This document shows positions 37,175-46,563 of a stretch of 64,000 nt of DNA, piece after piece; position 1 is the first letter of the stretch; every line of letters starts with the position of its first letter. Origin of the DNA: Nostoc sp. CHAB 5844 (GTDB lineage: Bacteria; Cyanobacteriota; Cyanobacteriia; Cyanobacteriales; Nostocaceae); assembly GCF_020829595.1 (NCBI RefSeq), contig NZ_JAIVFW010000006.1:124001-188000 (forward strand), given 5' to 3'. The translations under genes and the position numbers were made by a program. The notes beneath the pieces were generated by a model. It had not been told where the DNA came from. It worked only from the letters and a program-made list of their open reading frames with translations, and ran no database searches.

Positions 37175-38038
37175 ATGCTTAGACTATATAGTTTGAGAAA
37201 TCTTGTTACTACTATGTCCATGCAGTTATCAGGTCAGTTTATTGCATTGCCGATAATACCTTTATTTTTAGGAAGTTGCTTGGCAATTTTTTCGCATACT
37301 CAGCCAGCCCAAGCGCAAATCAACAGTAATCATATTTTACTGTCACAACAAACAGTAATTGAAACATTACCACCATTACCTGATACTTCAGGAGTTCCTG
37401 AAAACCAACAACCTTTACCTCAATTACAACCAGGGCAAATTGAGCAATATGAGCCAAATCCTCTGCCCTACCCATCAACAGAAAATCAATATCAGCAAAA
37501 TCCTGTACTTTTTCAACCAAGTCAGCCAAATCAATACAGTCAGAACTTTGAACGCTACTTTGTATATGTTGATAGCGATAATTACCAAACGCTGCAACGA
37601 GTCCGCCAAGTTGAACCAGGTGCTTATATTCGTCAATATCAAGGACGTTCTATTATCCAGTCAGGTGTTTTTAACAGACAATCCAATGCTCAACAGCGTG
37701 TGAGACAACTAGAATCTTATGGTATCCGTGGCGCACGAGTTGTCAGTTTTGCTAACGGGCAGGAAATACAAACTTTTAACAGTAACGGTAGAGGATATTC
37801 TGAAAACAGAAATAATAGATACTATGTTGTCATCCCTGGTAAAGCCCAAGATTTACCAGGGATCACAGACACAATTATCCGAAATGTGGGAAATTCTAGC
37901 TTAATCCAAGAAAGACAACAACCGTTCGGCCCCCATGTAGCCGTAGGGCCGTTTGCTGAACGGGGTGATGCGGACAGATGGAACAAATATATGCACGAGT
38001 TGGGATTTGGCGATGCTAGGGTTTACTACAGTCGATAA
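37175..38038 (+). CDS. secreted SPOR-like repeat protein
   Basis: A 287-residue exported protein: signal peptide with a hydrophobic stretch (FIALPIIPLFLGSCLAIF) and cleavage after AQA. A Pro/Gln-rich linker follows, then two SPOR-like beta-alpha-beta modules: YFVYVDSDNYQTLQRVRQVE to YGIRGARVVSF, and YYVVIPGKAQDLPGITDTII to GFGDARVYYS. SPOR domains bind peptidoglycan stripped of side chains, often at division sites; here resemblance is by pattern only. Several upstream in-frame starts exist (37106). The ATG at 37175 is chosen because earlier residues come from spacer repeats and give no better signal peptide. Confidence 0.7.
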   Translation: MLRLYSLRNLVTTMSMQLSGQFIALPIIPLFLGSCLAIFSHTQPAQAQINSNHILLSQQTVIETLPPLPDTSGVPENQQPLPQLQPGQIEQYEPNPLPYPSTENQYQQNPVLFQPSQPNQYSQNFERYFVYVDSDNYQTLQRVRQVEPGAYIRQYQGRSIIQSGVFNRQSNAQQRVRQLESYGIRGARVVSFANGQEIQTFNSNGRGYSENRNNRYYVVIPGKAQDLPGITDTIIRNVGNSSLIQERQQPFGPHVAVGPFAERGDADRWNKYMHELGFGDARVYYSR

Positions 38039-38121
38039 GTCCTGAGTGCTGAGTAAGAAGTTACAAGTAAAGAGTGAATAGTTTTAACTATTCACTCAAA
38101 TCCTATCAGCCAATTGAAATC

Positions 38122-39708
38122 ATGCAGAATCTACCCCCAGTTAACACTCAGCACTATCAAAACAAAGAACACATTTCACAAATCGTAGTGACTGCTGGGC
38201 AAATGCGGGATATTGAAGGGCGTATATTTGCCGCCGGAATGCCTGTAGCAGCTTTGATGGAAAAGGTAGCAGGACTGATTGCCCTTCGCATTCAAGGGTT
38301 GTTTCCATTGTCTGGAAACGTCTGCTGCGTGGGAATTTTAGTCGGCCCTGGGCATAATGGGGGCGATGCTTTGGTTGTAGCTCGTGAATTACACTTTCGC
38401 GGGTATGAAGTTTGGATATATTCGCCTTTTTCTCAGTTGAAGGAATTGACTGCACAGCATTTGCAATACACTCAAAGTTTGGGTATTGCTTGCTATGAAA
38501 ATGTTGAGCAATTGCCGAATTGTGATTTTTTAATTGATGGGTTGTTCGGGTTTGGGTTGGAAAGATCACTCACTGATCCCATCGCTGCGGCAATTAATCA
38601 ATTTAATGAATGGAATCAGCCGATTATTAGTATTGATATACCTTCAGGTTTGCATACTGATACAGGTGAAGTTTTAGGAACGGTGATTCGCGCTACTTAC
38701 ACATTATGTCTAGGCTTGTGGAAGCTGGGCTTATTACAGGATCATGCTTTAGAGTATGTTGGCAATGCTGAATTAATTGATTTTGATATTCCTTTTGCAG
38801 ATGTGGAAGCGGTATTGGGGAGTACACAGAAAATTAAACGTATTACTAGAAAAACGGCACTTTCTACTTTACCTTTGCCGCGTCCAGCAGTGACACACAA
38901 GTACAAAGAAGGACATTTATTACTAATTTGCGGTTCGCGGCGCTATGCTGGTGGTGCGATTTTAACAGCTTTGGGGGCGCGGGCTAGTGGTGTGGGGATG
39001 CTTTCTATTGCTGTACCCGAAGCGTTGAAATCTATTTTGGTGTCGCATTTGCCGGAAGCTTTGGTTATTGGTTGTCCTGAAACGGAGATGGGGGCAATTT
39101 CGCAACTACAATTACCTGAGAATACAGATTTAAGTTCTTTTAGTGCGATCGCTTGTGGCCCTGGTTTAACCCGTGAAGCTACTCCCATTGTCCAACAAGT
39201 AATTAAGAGCGATCGCACCTTAGTTCTCGATGCCGATGGTTTAAATATTTTGTCACAGTTAGGAACCATCCCCACCTTACAAAAACGGCAAGCCACAACC
39301 GTTCTTACACCCCATACAGGCGAATTTCAAAGGTTATTCTCGGATGTCTCTGAAGCCAAACATGACAGAATCAAAGCTGTTAAGGAAGCAGCCGCCCAAA
39401 GTGGCGCAGTGGTATTGTTAAAAGGAGCTAGAACTGCTGTTGCAAATTCCCAAGGTACAGTTTGGATTACTCCCGAAAGTACGCCAGCTTTAGCCCGTGG
39501 CGGTAGCGGTGATGTATTAACTGGATTACTTGGGGGTTTACTAGCACAAGCCACTACAAAGCAAATTCCTATAGAAGATATTGTGGCTACTGCTGCTTGG
39601 TGGCATTCTCAAGCAGGAATCATCGCAGCTCAAGAACGCACAGAATTGGGTGTCGATGCGTTTACATTGACACAATATTTGTCAAGAGTTTTAGTAATGC
39701 CAATCTAA
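38122..39708 (+). CDS. nnr: bifunctional NAD(P)H-hydrate epimerase / ADP-dependent dehydratase
   Basis: A 528-residue fusion that repairs hydrated NAD(P)H. The N-terminal YjeF epimerase half carries GPGHNGGDALVVARELHFRG and DFLIDGLFGFGLER. The C-terminal ribokinase-like dehydratase half has ACGPGLT, LDADGLN, LTPHTGEFQRL and ARGGSGDVLTGLLGGLLAQ, including the catalytic Asp of GSGD. Both halves look complete. The frame extends to a TTG at 38074, but the ATG at 38122 (MQNLPPV) is preferred. Cytosolic. Confidence 0.95.
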   Translation: MQNLPPVNTQHYQNKEHISQIVVTAGQMRDIEGRIFAAGMPVAALMEKVAGLIALRIQGLFPLSGNVCCVGILVGPGHNGGDALVVARELHFRGYEVWIYSPFSQLKELTAQHLQYTQSLGIACYENVEQLPNCDFLIDGLFGFGLERSLTDPIAAAINQFNEWNQPIISIDIPSGLHTDTGEVLGTVIRATYTLCLGLWKLGLLQDHALEYVGNAELIDFDIPFADVEAVLGSTQKIKRITRKTALSTLPLPRPAVTHKYKEGHLLLICGSRRYAGGAILTALGARASGVGMLSIAVPEALKSILVSHLPEALVIGCPETEMGAISQLQLPENTDLSSFSAIACGPGLTREATPIVQQVIKSDRTLVLDADGLNILSQLGTIPTLQKRQATTVLTPHTGEFQRLFSDVSEAKHDRIKAVKEAAAQSGAVVLLKGARTAVANSQGTVWITPESTPALARGGSGDVLTGLLGGLLAQATTKQIPIEDIVATAAWWHSQAGIIAAQERTELGVDAFTLTQYLSRVLVMPI

Positions 39709-39787
39709 TTACGAATTACGAATTACGAATTAAGAACTACGAATTAACCAGCAATGCTACCCTACTCATAAAGTTTGAGGTTATCTC

Positions 39788-40459
39788 ATGCTAAAGCTTT
39801 ATCACAATCACCTCTCAATGAACTCTCGGAGAGTGTGGATTGCGCTACTAGAAAAAAAACTAGAGTTTGACCTAGTAGATATCAAACTAGATGGCGACCA
39901 ACTGCAACCAGAATTTTTGGCGATGAATCCTTTCCACCACATTCCAGTTTTAGTGGATGACGGCTTTAATGTCATCGAATCATTGGCTATTTTGGATTAT
40001 TTAGAAGCGAAATATCTTAGCCCTAGTTTACTGCCTACCAATGCCAAAGATTTAGCAATTGTGCGGATGGTAGAAATGGCAATAGTTAATGAATTAGTAT
40101 CAGCGATGAATCCGTTAATTTATAAAATGATGGGTTTTCCTGGTGGTGAAGATTCGCAGAAACTAGAACAAGCAAAGTACAAAATATCTACAGGGCTAGA
40201 ATTTTTAGAAAAATTATTAGGAGATAGCCCATATTTTGGTAGTAATCAATTAACCCTAGCTGATATTGTGGCTGGATGTGCAGTACCTTTGTTACCCATA
40301 ATGGATTTTCTTTTAACTGACTACCAAAAATTAACTGCGTGGGCTGAAAGGTTGCATCAGCGTCCGTCTTGGCAAACTACCCAACCCACGCCAGAATTGA
40401 TTGAAGCTTTTAAATCTCGAATGCAAACTTTGATGGCGCAACGCCAATCTAATACATAA
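39788..40459 (+). CDS. glutathione S-transferase family protein
   Basis: A 223-residue GST. The N-terminal thioredoxin-like domain has LYHNHLSMNSRRVWIALLEK (Ser/Asn at the usual catalytic position), FHHIPVLVDDGFNVIESLAI with the cis-Pro, and IxSLAILDYLE binding the gamma-glutamyl group. The C-terminal helical domain includes LTLADIVAGCAVPLL. The substrate is unknown. It forms a tandem pair with the next gene, from which it is separated by 30 bases; the two share long identical stretches such as VLVDDGFN and SLAILDYLEAKY and arose by duplication. Confidence 0.9.
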   Translation: MLKLYHNHLSMNSRRVWIALLEKKLEFDLVDIKLDGDQLQPEFLAMNPFHHIPVLVDDGFNVIESLAILDYLEAKYLSPSLLPTNAKDLAIVRMVEMAIVNELVSAMNPLIYKMMGFPGGEDSQKLEQAKYKISTGLEFLEKLLGDSPYFGSNQLTLADIVAGCAVPLLPIMDFLLTDYQKLTAWAERLHQRPSWQTTQPTPELIEAFKSRMQTLMAQRQSNT

Positions 40460-40489
40460 CAAGGTTGCAATAAGTTGTGAGGTTCTTTA

Positions 40490-41131
40490 ATGCTGAGGCT
40501 GTATCACGCACCTTTTTCTCCTAATTCTCGCCGCGTCTGGATTACTCTGCTAGAAAAACAACTTGAGTTTGAATTAGTAGAAGTAAAACTGGACAAAGAG
40601 CAATTTCAACCAGTTTTTCTCACAATTAATCCTTTTCATCACGTTCCAGTTTTGGTAGATGACGGCTTTAATATAGTCGAATCATTAGCAATTTTAGATT
40701 ATTTAGAGGCAAAGTATTCCACACCTACGATGTTGCCTCCAGATGCCAAAGATTTAGCAGCGGTGCGGATGGTACAACTACTAACTGTAAATGAGTTAAT
40801 GCCGAAAATGATTCCACTGACTGCACAGATATTAGGCTTACCAGGAGGAGATGCAGAAAAAATTCAGCAAGCACAGCAGCAAGTTACAACGGTGTTGAAG
40901 TTTTTTGAGAATTTATTAGATGATCGCCCTTACTTTGGTAGTGCATACCTCACTCTAGCGGAGGTTGTTGCTGGCACTATAGTACCTTGGTTAACTAAAG
41001 CAGGCATATCTTTTAGTGAGTTGCCAAAACTGAGTGCTTGGTGCGATCGCTTGATCTCACGTCCGTCGTGGCAAACTACTGAACCTGATTTAGCAGTAGT
41101 CAAGTCTCGAATGGCGGCGAGAATAGAGTAG
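40490..41131 (+). CDS. glutathione S-transferase family protein (tandem paralogue)
   Basis: A 213-residue paralogue of the upstream GST: LYHAPFSPNSRRVWITLLEK, FHHVPVLVDDGFNIVESLAI and LTLAEVVAGTIVPWL occur at the same places. Divergence is greatest in the C-terminal helices, which set substrate choice, so the pair may have split functions. It is probably cotranscribed with the first copy and ends at a strong palindrome (41138-41169). Confidence 0.9.
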   Translation: MLRLYHAPFSPNSRRVWITLLEKQLEFELVEVKLDKEQFQPVFLTINPFHHVPVLVDDGFNIVESLAILDYLEAKYSTPTMLPPDAKDLAAVRMVQLLTVNELMPKMIPLTAQILGLPGGDAEKIQQAQQQVTTVLKFFENLLDDRPYFGSAYLTLAEVVAGTIVPWLTKAGISFSELPKLSAWCDRLISRPSWQTTEPDLAVVKSRMAARIE

Positions 41132-41137
41132 CAAATG

Positions 41138-41169
41138 CAGTAAAGACGTGGAATTTCACGTCTTTACTG
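41138..41169. terminator. palindromic repeat between convergent genes
   Basis: Perfect 13-bp inverted repeat CAGTAAAGACGTG / CACGTCTTTACTG with loop gaattt, placed between the convergent GST and DnaJ-like genes. It probably terminates both. It is related to the palindrome at 35743-35771. Confidence 0.7.
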
Positions 41170-41179
41170 TGCAGAATTT

Positions 41180-42193
41180 TTACAACTTAACTTGTTGTAA
41201 ATGACTGCGAGGGTTATATGTACGTATCGCCCTAATTTTTTCATAATACTCCCGCTCTTGTTGGCTGAGGTCTTTTGGTGGTGCGATCGCCACTTTCACC
41301 ATCTGATCACCACGTCCACCTTTGGGTAAAGGCCAGCCTTTGCCTCGTAAACGCAACGATTGACCAGAACGCACTCCCGCAGGCAGCTTCACATTCACAT
41401 TGCCGTCGGGGGTAGGCACATCAATCGAAGCACCTAAAGTCGCTTCATCAGGTGTAATTGGCACTTCACACACCAAATTATCGCCTTCAAATTGGAAGAA
41501 CGAGTGGGGTTGGAATTCAACTTTTAAATACAAATCTCCCCGTTGTTGCGTCATCGGGTTAATTTGACCTTTGCCCCGCACTCGCAAACGTGTACCGGGT
41601 TTAGCACCAGCCGGAATCCGAACGTCAATTGTTTCGTTACCCAAACTAAAACGCTTCTGCACACCAGCAAAGGCTTCAGAAAAAGTCAAGGTAATTGTCG
41701 CTTCTGTATCTTGGGTAGCACCCGCACCACCAACATCTTGGAAACCAAAATCGTTAAAGCCACCGCTAAAACCGCCACCTGGTCTACCTGTGGTAGTACG
41801 ATAAGAGTAGCTTTGTCTACCAGTTGAGCGAGGGCCAGCCGCACCACCAAAGCGGCCTAACAACTCATTAATAAATTCATCAAAACTGCCGTATTGGCTG
41901 AAGTCGAAGCCGCCCATATCAACGCCAGCCGCACCACCGCCAGGGAAACCTTCACCAACTTGTTTCCAATATTGACCAAATTGGTCGTACTTTTTGCGCT
42001 TATCTGGGTCAGATAATACTTCGTAAGCTTCGTTTACTTCTTTAAAACGTGCTTCTGCTTGCTTGTTGCCAGGATTGACATCAGGGTGAAACTTACGCGC
42101 TAGTTTACGAAAAGCTTGTTTAATTTCCTCTGGACTGGCAGTTTTACTAACTCCCAAAAGTGAGTAATAGTCTTTGAAGTCGGTTGCAGCCAT
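41180..42193 (-). CDS. DnaJ/CbpA-type co-chaperone (type II, no zinc finger)
   Basis: A 337-residue Hsp40. The J domain at 6-70 contains HPDVNPGN (HPD), the site that stimulates DnaK ATPase. A long Gly/Phe-rich linker follows ([18 protein letters not shown]), then two beta-barrel client-binding domains with [25 protein letters not shown] and LRLRGKGWP. There is no cysteine-rich zinc finger, so it is a type II or CbpA-like protein. dnaK is not adjacent. The ATG at 42193 has a ggaggctgg-type ribosome-binding site upstream. Confidence 0.92.
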   Translation of the reverse strand: MAATDFKDYYSLLGVSKTASPEEIKQAFRKLARKFHPDVNPGNKQAEARFKEVNEAYEVLSDPDKRKKYDQFGQYWKQVGEGFPGGGAAGVDMGGFDFSQYGSFDEFINELLGRFGGAAGPRSTGRQSYSYRTTTGRPGGGFSGGFNDFGFQDVGGAGATQDTEATITLTFSEAFAGVQKRFSLGNETIDVRIPAGAKPGTRLRVRGKGQINPMTQQRGDLYLKVEFQPHSFFQFEGDNLVCEVPITPDEATLGASIDVPTPDGNVNVKLPAGVRSGQSLRLRGKGWPLPKGGRGDQMVKVAIAPPKDLSQQEREYYEKIRAIRTYNPRSHLQQVKL

Positions 42194-42520
42194 CTACCAG
42201 CCTCCTGTAGAAATTTTCTTTAAGTTTTTTTGTAAGATGGGAGATTTATATTTTGCTAGGTATAATGCCAAGCAATTAGATTCTGATTTTAAATTAACAA
42301 ACAATACACCAAATCAAGTGAGGTTCTTGCTCACTGCATAAGGGGAATTTCCGTACTCTGAGGAAAGGGAATGAAGTATGAAGTGTGAAGCATGAAGTAT
42401 GAAATTTTATCTTTTAGCCTTCTGCCTCCTGAGTTGAAAGTGCTGAGTAAAAATACTAATTTCTAGTCCTTATACCAATGACAAAGGACAAATGACCATT
42501 GACCATTGACCATTGACTCT
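42194..42520. other. intergenic region with heptamer repeats
   Basis: Contains the DnaJ-gene promoter and tandem heptamers gaagtat/gaagtgt (42371-42400) and gaccatt (42493-42515). No gene is recognised. Confidence 0.5.
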
Positions 42521-42979
42521 TTACCCTACCTTCATCAAGCAGTCTAATCCTTCTTCTAAACTAGGTGGCGCATCCCGGAGTTGCCGATGCATCCGCAAGA
42601 TAACCTCTTCGGGAACTCGGCGATCGCGTCGTTTATTCCGGGCTAAACACAGCCATACTGGAGTAGTTAGCCAAATTCCTGCAACTTGAGTCAAGCCTAA
42701 GTCACGGGCTTGGGCTATGAGTTCGCGGCGATGGCTTCTTTGGACATTGGTAGCATCAAAAATCGCTGATTTATTTTCTGTCACTATTTGCTGGAGTTGC
42801 CGTTCAACTTCCTGCCAAATCAGGAACCACGGCCCTTGAATTATTTCATCACCAAACAATTGCCCCCGGATAGCATCTGTAGAAATCAGCTGCATCCGGG
42901 GGCATTCAGCGATTAATTGTTTTGCCAAAGTTGACTTGCCGCTACCTGGAAGACCGATTAGTAGTATTAGTTTAGTCAT
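42521..42979 (-). CDS. P-loop kinase-like ATPase
   Basis: A 152-residue protein with Walker A LIGLPGSGKSTLAKQL at residues 5-20, a zeta-toxin/polynucleotide-kinase-like STDAIRGQLFGDE, then FDATNVQRSHRRELI and LARNKRRDRRVPEEVILRMH. This is the small AAA_33-type kinase family; substrates may be nucleic acid ends or small metabolites. It is divided from glgC by a repeat spacer, so operon membership is unlikely. Confidence 0.85.
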   Translation of the reverse strand: MTKLILLIGLPGSGKSTLAKQLIAECPRMQLISTDAIRGQLFGDEIIQGPWFLIWQEVERQLQQIVTENKSAIFDATNVQRSHRRELIAQARDLGLTQVAGIWLTTPVWLCLARNKRRDRRVPEEVILRMHRQLRDAPPSLEEGLDCLMKVG

Positions 42980-43145
42980 TTGTTATTTGTCCTTGGTCAA
43001 TAGTCAAAAGCCAATAACTATTGACTTTTGACTACAGAAATCTGAAGTATGAAAGATAAAGAATGAAAAAAATGCTGCTTCAGCCTCGCCTATTGTAAGC
43101 AACGTAATTTCATACTTCATACTTCACACTTCATACTTCTATTGA

Positions 43146-44435
43146 CTAAATAATCGTTCCATCGGGAATTACAGCATTTTTGAGGACAACCACAATACCG
43201 CTGCGGATGTAGAAGCCTTGACTTTCACGGTCAGCTTCTTGCACGTTGTCTTTGTTGATGATTTTGACATCGTGACCGATCTGTGCGTTTTTATCAATAA
43301 TTGCCCGACGAATGATGGTGTCTGTACCAATGCCTACAGGAATGTCACCTTTTTCAATGCTGCATTGCCGTTCGACGGAAGCTTGATAAAAGTCTGCGCC
43401 CATAAGTAACGATTCTTCGATAATACAGCCCGATTCAATCCGCGATCGCACGCCCAAAACTGAATGTTGAATGCGGCAGTTTTTCAAAATACAGCCTTCA
43501 CCAATAATCGATTCAGTGACATGACAATCTAATAGCTTGGTGGGCGGTAAATAACGTGGGCGAGTGTAAATCGGTGCTTCTTCATCGTAAAAGCTAAAAG
43601 GTGGTTGCGGTTGCTGGGTTAAAGCTAGATTGGCATTATAAAATGCTTCAATTGTCCCGATGTCTTCCCAGTAGTCATCAAATAAATAAGCTTGAATGTT
43701 GTAATCTTTGCGTGCATCGGGAATGATTTCTTTACCAAAATCAGTCCTTTCTAATTTTTCCCGCAACAACTTGATCAAAACATCTCTTTTGAAGACATAA
43801 ATCCCCATTGAGGCGATGTAGGGCTGTTGTTGGGCTTGTTCTTGAGTTAAGCCCAAGATAGTGGTATCGACTTGCATTTGAGCTAAAGCCTCACCTTTGG
43901 GCTTTTCGCTAAACTCAATCACCCTACCAGCATCATTAATTTTCATCAAGCCAAAGTCAGAAGCCCGGCGATCGTCAATGGGAATTACTGAGAGAGTAAT
44001 ATCAGCATTGGTGTCTCTATGGCGCTGGATGAATTGGCGGTAATCCATCCGGTAGAGATGATCTCCTGAGAGAATCAGGTACTCATCTACATCCCATTCT
44101 TCCAACAGCCAGATGTACTGACGCACCGCATCGGCTGTACCTTGGAACCAGTTGGGGTTTTCTGGAGTTTGTTGTGCAGCTAACACTTCCACAAACCCTT
44201 CACTGAATCCACTAAAGTTGTAGGTACGGGCAATATGACGGTTCAGAGAAGCTGAGTTGAATTGTGTCAGGACGTAGATTTTAAAAATTTCCGAATTAAT
44301 ACAGTTACTCACAGGGATATCGATTAAGCGATACTTCCCTGCCACGGGTACGGCTGGTTTTGCCCGGAGTTTGGTTAAAGGGTAAAGGCGGGTGCCTGCG
44401 CCACCACCGAGAATGATTGCTAAAACTTTTTTCAC
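43146..44435 (-). CDS. glgC: glucose-1-phosphate adenylyltransferase (ADP-glucose pyrophosphorylase)
   Basis: A 429-residue enzyme that makes ADP-glucose, the committed step of glycogen synthesis; cyanobacterial forms are activated by 3-phosphoglycerate. The nucleotide loop [20 protein letters not shown], the catalytic [10 protein letters not shown], the sugar-phosphate site [10 protein letters not shown] and the C-terminal left-handed beta helix ([20 protein letters not shown]) are present. The C-terminal lysines ([20 protein letters not shown]) belong to the allosteric site. Complete and of usual length. Confidence 0.97.
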   Translation of the reverse strand: MKKVLAIILGGGAGTRLYPLTKLRAKPAVPVAGKYRLIDIPVSNCINSEIFKIYVLTQFNSASLNRHIARTYNFSGFSEGFVEVLAAQQTPENPNWFQGTADAVRQYIWLLEEWDVDEYLILSGDHLYRMDYRQFIQRHRDTNADITLSVIPIDDRRASDFGLMKINDAGRVIEFSEKPKGEALAQMQVDTTILGLTQEQAQQQPYIASMGIYVFKRDVLIKLLREKLERTDFGKEIIPDARKDYNIQAYLFDDYWEDIGTIEAFYNANLALTQQPQPPFSFYDEEAPIYTRPRYLPPTKLLDCHVTESIIGEGCILKNCRIQHSVLGVRSRIESGCIIEESLLMGADFYQASVERQCSIEKGDIPVGIGTDTIIRRAIIDKNAQIGHDVKIINKDNVQEADRESQGFYIRSGIVVVLKNAVIPDGTII

Positions 44436-44632
44436 AAAATTTCTCCCGACTGCCTTTCAACTCTCACTCTCAGTTTAGGACTGTATGTAGCCTCTGATAA
44501 GGGGGGATCGAAGATTCTCCGGGATGATTTTTCTAAAATCCTGGTGGTGATGGATGGCGCATCCTATTTTAGGGGTTGTTTTAAAAGTATTTATACCAAT
44601 TTCCGAAAATAATGAGACCGATGCGTAGATGC

Positions 44633-44756
44633 GTAGGTTGGGTTGAACGCAGTGAAACCCAACATTTATAAGACTTTGAGGTGTTGGGTTTCGTCCCTCA
44701 AACGCCAGTTGCTACAACGGGGGGAACCCCCGCAACGCACTGGCTCCCCAACCTAC
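44633..44756. repeat. gtaggttggg palindromic repeat carrying an insert
   Basis: Outer repeat bounded by GTAGGTTGGG (44633-44642) and CCCAACCTAC (44747-44756), with internal arms AAACCCAACA / TGTTGGGTTT. About 44 bases (44703-44746, cgccagttgct to gcactggctc) interrupt the right arm between cctca and cccaacc. The insert has the form of the dispersed repeat at 9719 and 44872. Confidence 0.75.
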
Positions 44757-44810
44757 ATCTGCATCACATTTTTAGTGAAATGGTATTAGCTGTGACTTTA
44801 AGCACTCATT

Positions 44811-44930
44811 GATCCCCCCTAGCCCCCCTTAAAAAGGGGGGAAATATCTCAAAGTCCCCCTTTTTAAGGGGAGCCAGTGCGCCCTTGCGGTTTCCCGACT
44901 TGAAGCAACTGGCGTGGATTTAGGGGGATC
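44811..44930. repeat. gatccccc palindromic repeat carrying an insert
   Basis: Outer repeat begins GATCCCCCCTAGCCCCCCTT and ends GGATTTAGGGGGATC (44916-44930). The right arm is interrupted by 44 bases (44872-44915) that, read on the minus strand, run acgccagttgctt to gcactggct. This is the same family as the insert at 44703-44746, in the opposite orientation. Confidence 0.75.
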
Positions 44931-45034
44931 TATGACTTTTTGCTACCCACCAGCGGACTTTTAAAACATCCTCTTAGGAGTAAAGTTGCCACATCTCAAA
45001 ATCTAAAATCCCAAATCCCAAATCTAAAATTGAT

Positions 45035-46150
45035 TCACCCAACTTTCTCGGTTTGAAACAATTCAATTAAATCAGCAGCATGACGGGCGTGCATATCGAG
45101 AAGTCTCATTTCCCACGGTAAAAGTCGGCGAGGCTGACGGAAATAAGTAGATAATACACCGAGCAAGATTCCTGTGCGACTGTTTAGCGGTGTGGATTGG
45201 ACTGCGCGATATCCTGCTGCTTTGGCGATCGCTCGATGAGAGGTGTACAGGGGATCGGCCTCGACATCTTCGACAATTACTGACTCTCCAGCAAGCATAG
45301 CTCTGGCGCAGGTTGAATTGTCATTAATGGAAACTGTCTGAAAGTAATCAATGAATTCTGACTTAAAGCCGCGTTGGCTGGCGAGTAGCAACGTACCTGT
45401 TCGGCGGTCTAATAGATGAATATTGCCCATGTTCGTTCGGTGTAGGGCGATCGCTCTATCAAGTAAGTTATCCAGCGCATCTTGGAGGATAGGTGATATC
45501 CCCAGGTGAGTGCTAAATGATGTTGTGTCGCTGGTATGTGTTTTTGATAAAGGATTTCCTTCACATACCAAGCTCACCAATAAAGGAGCGATCGCTTCAC
45601 ATGGCACAACTCGGTCTACGCAACCAGTATTGATAGCAGCCTCCGGCATTCCATAAGCAACACAACTAGCTTGATCTTGGGCTAAGACAATACCATGCTG
45701 TTGAGCTACAGCACGTACACCTTCTGCACCACCTTTGCCCATGCCAGTCATCACAATTACTAGGGCGCTGTCTGCATAACTATCAGCCACCGACTCAAAA
45801 AAGTGATTAACTCCCTGCGACCAGCCGTTTTTGCTTGCTTGGGGAGCCAGAGAGATTGTACCGTTGGCATACACGACAAAGTAATGGCTAGGTGGACACA
45901 CATACAATACTCCCGCCGTCAGTTGTTCCCCGTGATGCGCCCAGCGTACCGTCAACTCTGTTCGTAACTGAAGCACTTGTGCTAAAACGTTAGTGTCGAA
46001 AGGATTAAGGTGCTGTAGACATAAAATCGGAACGGGAAAATTAGCAGGCAATCCTGAGAGAACTTTGCGAATCGCGGTCACTCCACCAGCCGACGCTGCG
46101 ATCGCTACAATTGCAATATTTGATTTTTTCTGGTGTCGGTTGCTATACAT
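45035..46150 (-). CDS. CheB-type methylesterase domain fused to GAF domain
   Basis: A 371-residue protein. Residues 12-190 form a CheB catalytic domain: nucleophile Ser in AIAASAGGVTAI, His in LCLQHLNP and Asp in MTGMGKGGAEGV, followed by QDQASCVAYGMPEAAI. The N-terminal receiver domain of classical CheB is missing. Residues 215-368 are a GAF sensor domain (LLDRAIALHRTNMGNIHLLD, YRAVQSTPLNSRTG, LGVLSTYF). It may demethylate chemoreceptors or have been recruited for other signalling, with activity tuned by the GAF domain. No che genes are adjacent. Confidence 0.88.
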   Translation of the reverse strand: MYSNRHQKKSNIAIVAIAASAGGVTAIRKVLSGLPANFPVPILCLQHLNPFDTNVLAQVLQLRTELTVRWAHHGEQLTAGVLYVCPPSHYFVVYANGTISLAPQASKNGWSQGVNHFFESVADSYADSALVIVMTGMGKGGAEGVRAVAQQHGIVLAQDQASCVAYGMPEAAINTGCVDRVVPCEAIAPLLVSLVCEGNPLSKTHTSDTTSFSTHLGISPILQDALDNLLDRAIALHRTNMGNIHLLDRRTGTLLLASQRGFKSEFIDYFQTVSINDNSTCARAMLAGESVIVEDVEADPLYTSHRAIAKAAGYRAVQSTPLNSRTGILLGVLSTYFRQPRRLLPWEMRLLDMHARHAADLIELFQTEKVG

Positions 46151-46331
46151 CTTTAGTATGATGTAATAATGATTGCCTATTTACAAAAAAACTAAATTTC
46201 CTCATCTGCCCCTACTTTACGGCAGTTGCTTTACTTGAGGTGACTCCTGCATAACCATAAGTTAAATCGTACTAATACTAATGCAACTAAAGTAGTAGCC
46301 AACAACAGAGAAGGTTTGTAGCTTTTGTTTA

Positions 46332-46472
46332 CAGTCACCTAGTTTAACTACTAACCAACAAGCTGAAATATTGGGAGAACTACTAGCTGCTACAGTTCAT
46401 CTACATACTCATTGTGATGATGATTTTCAGTTTCTCATTGCGGAAGAGATGGAAAATTTACCAGATGAATAA
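46332..46472 (+). pseudogene. remnant of a small unknown gene
   Basis: A frame without a clear start encodes QSPSLTTNQQAEILGELLAA and ends DDDFQFLIAEEMENLPDE before TAA at 46470-46472. Composition is protein-like (acidic amphipathic C-terminus). The spacer upstream has no ATG or ribosome-binding site in frame, so it is probably the tail of a lost gene. Family not recognised. Confidence 0.35.
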
Positions 46473-46525
46473 TAATTGTTTAGGGCGATCGCATCTTTAA
46501 TTCGTAATTACGTCTAATATACTTA

Positions 46526-46550
46526 AATGTATAATGTGATGTATACATTA
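46526..46550. promoter_or_regulatory. candidate VapBC operator
   Basis: Palindrome-rich site just upstream of the antitoxin start: TAATGT (46532-46537) / ACATTA (46545-46550), the perfect TGTATACA at 46540-46547, and a half-site aatgtata at 46526. Ribbon-helix-helix antitoxins commonly autoregulate through such sites. Confidence 0.4.
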
Positions 46551-46563
46551 TTATCTTCGACCA

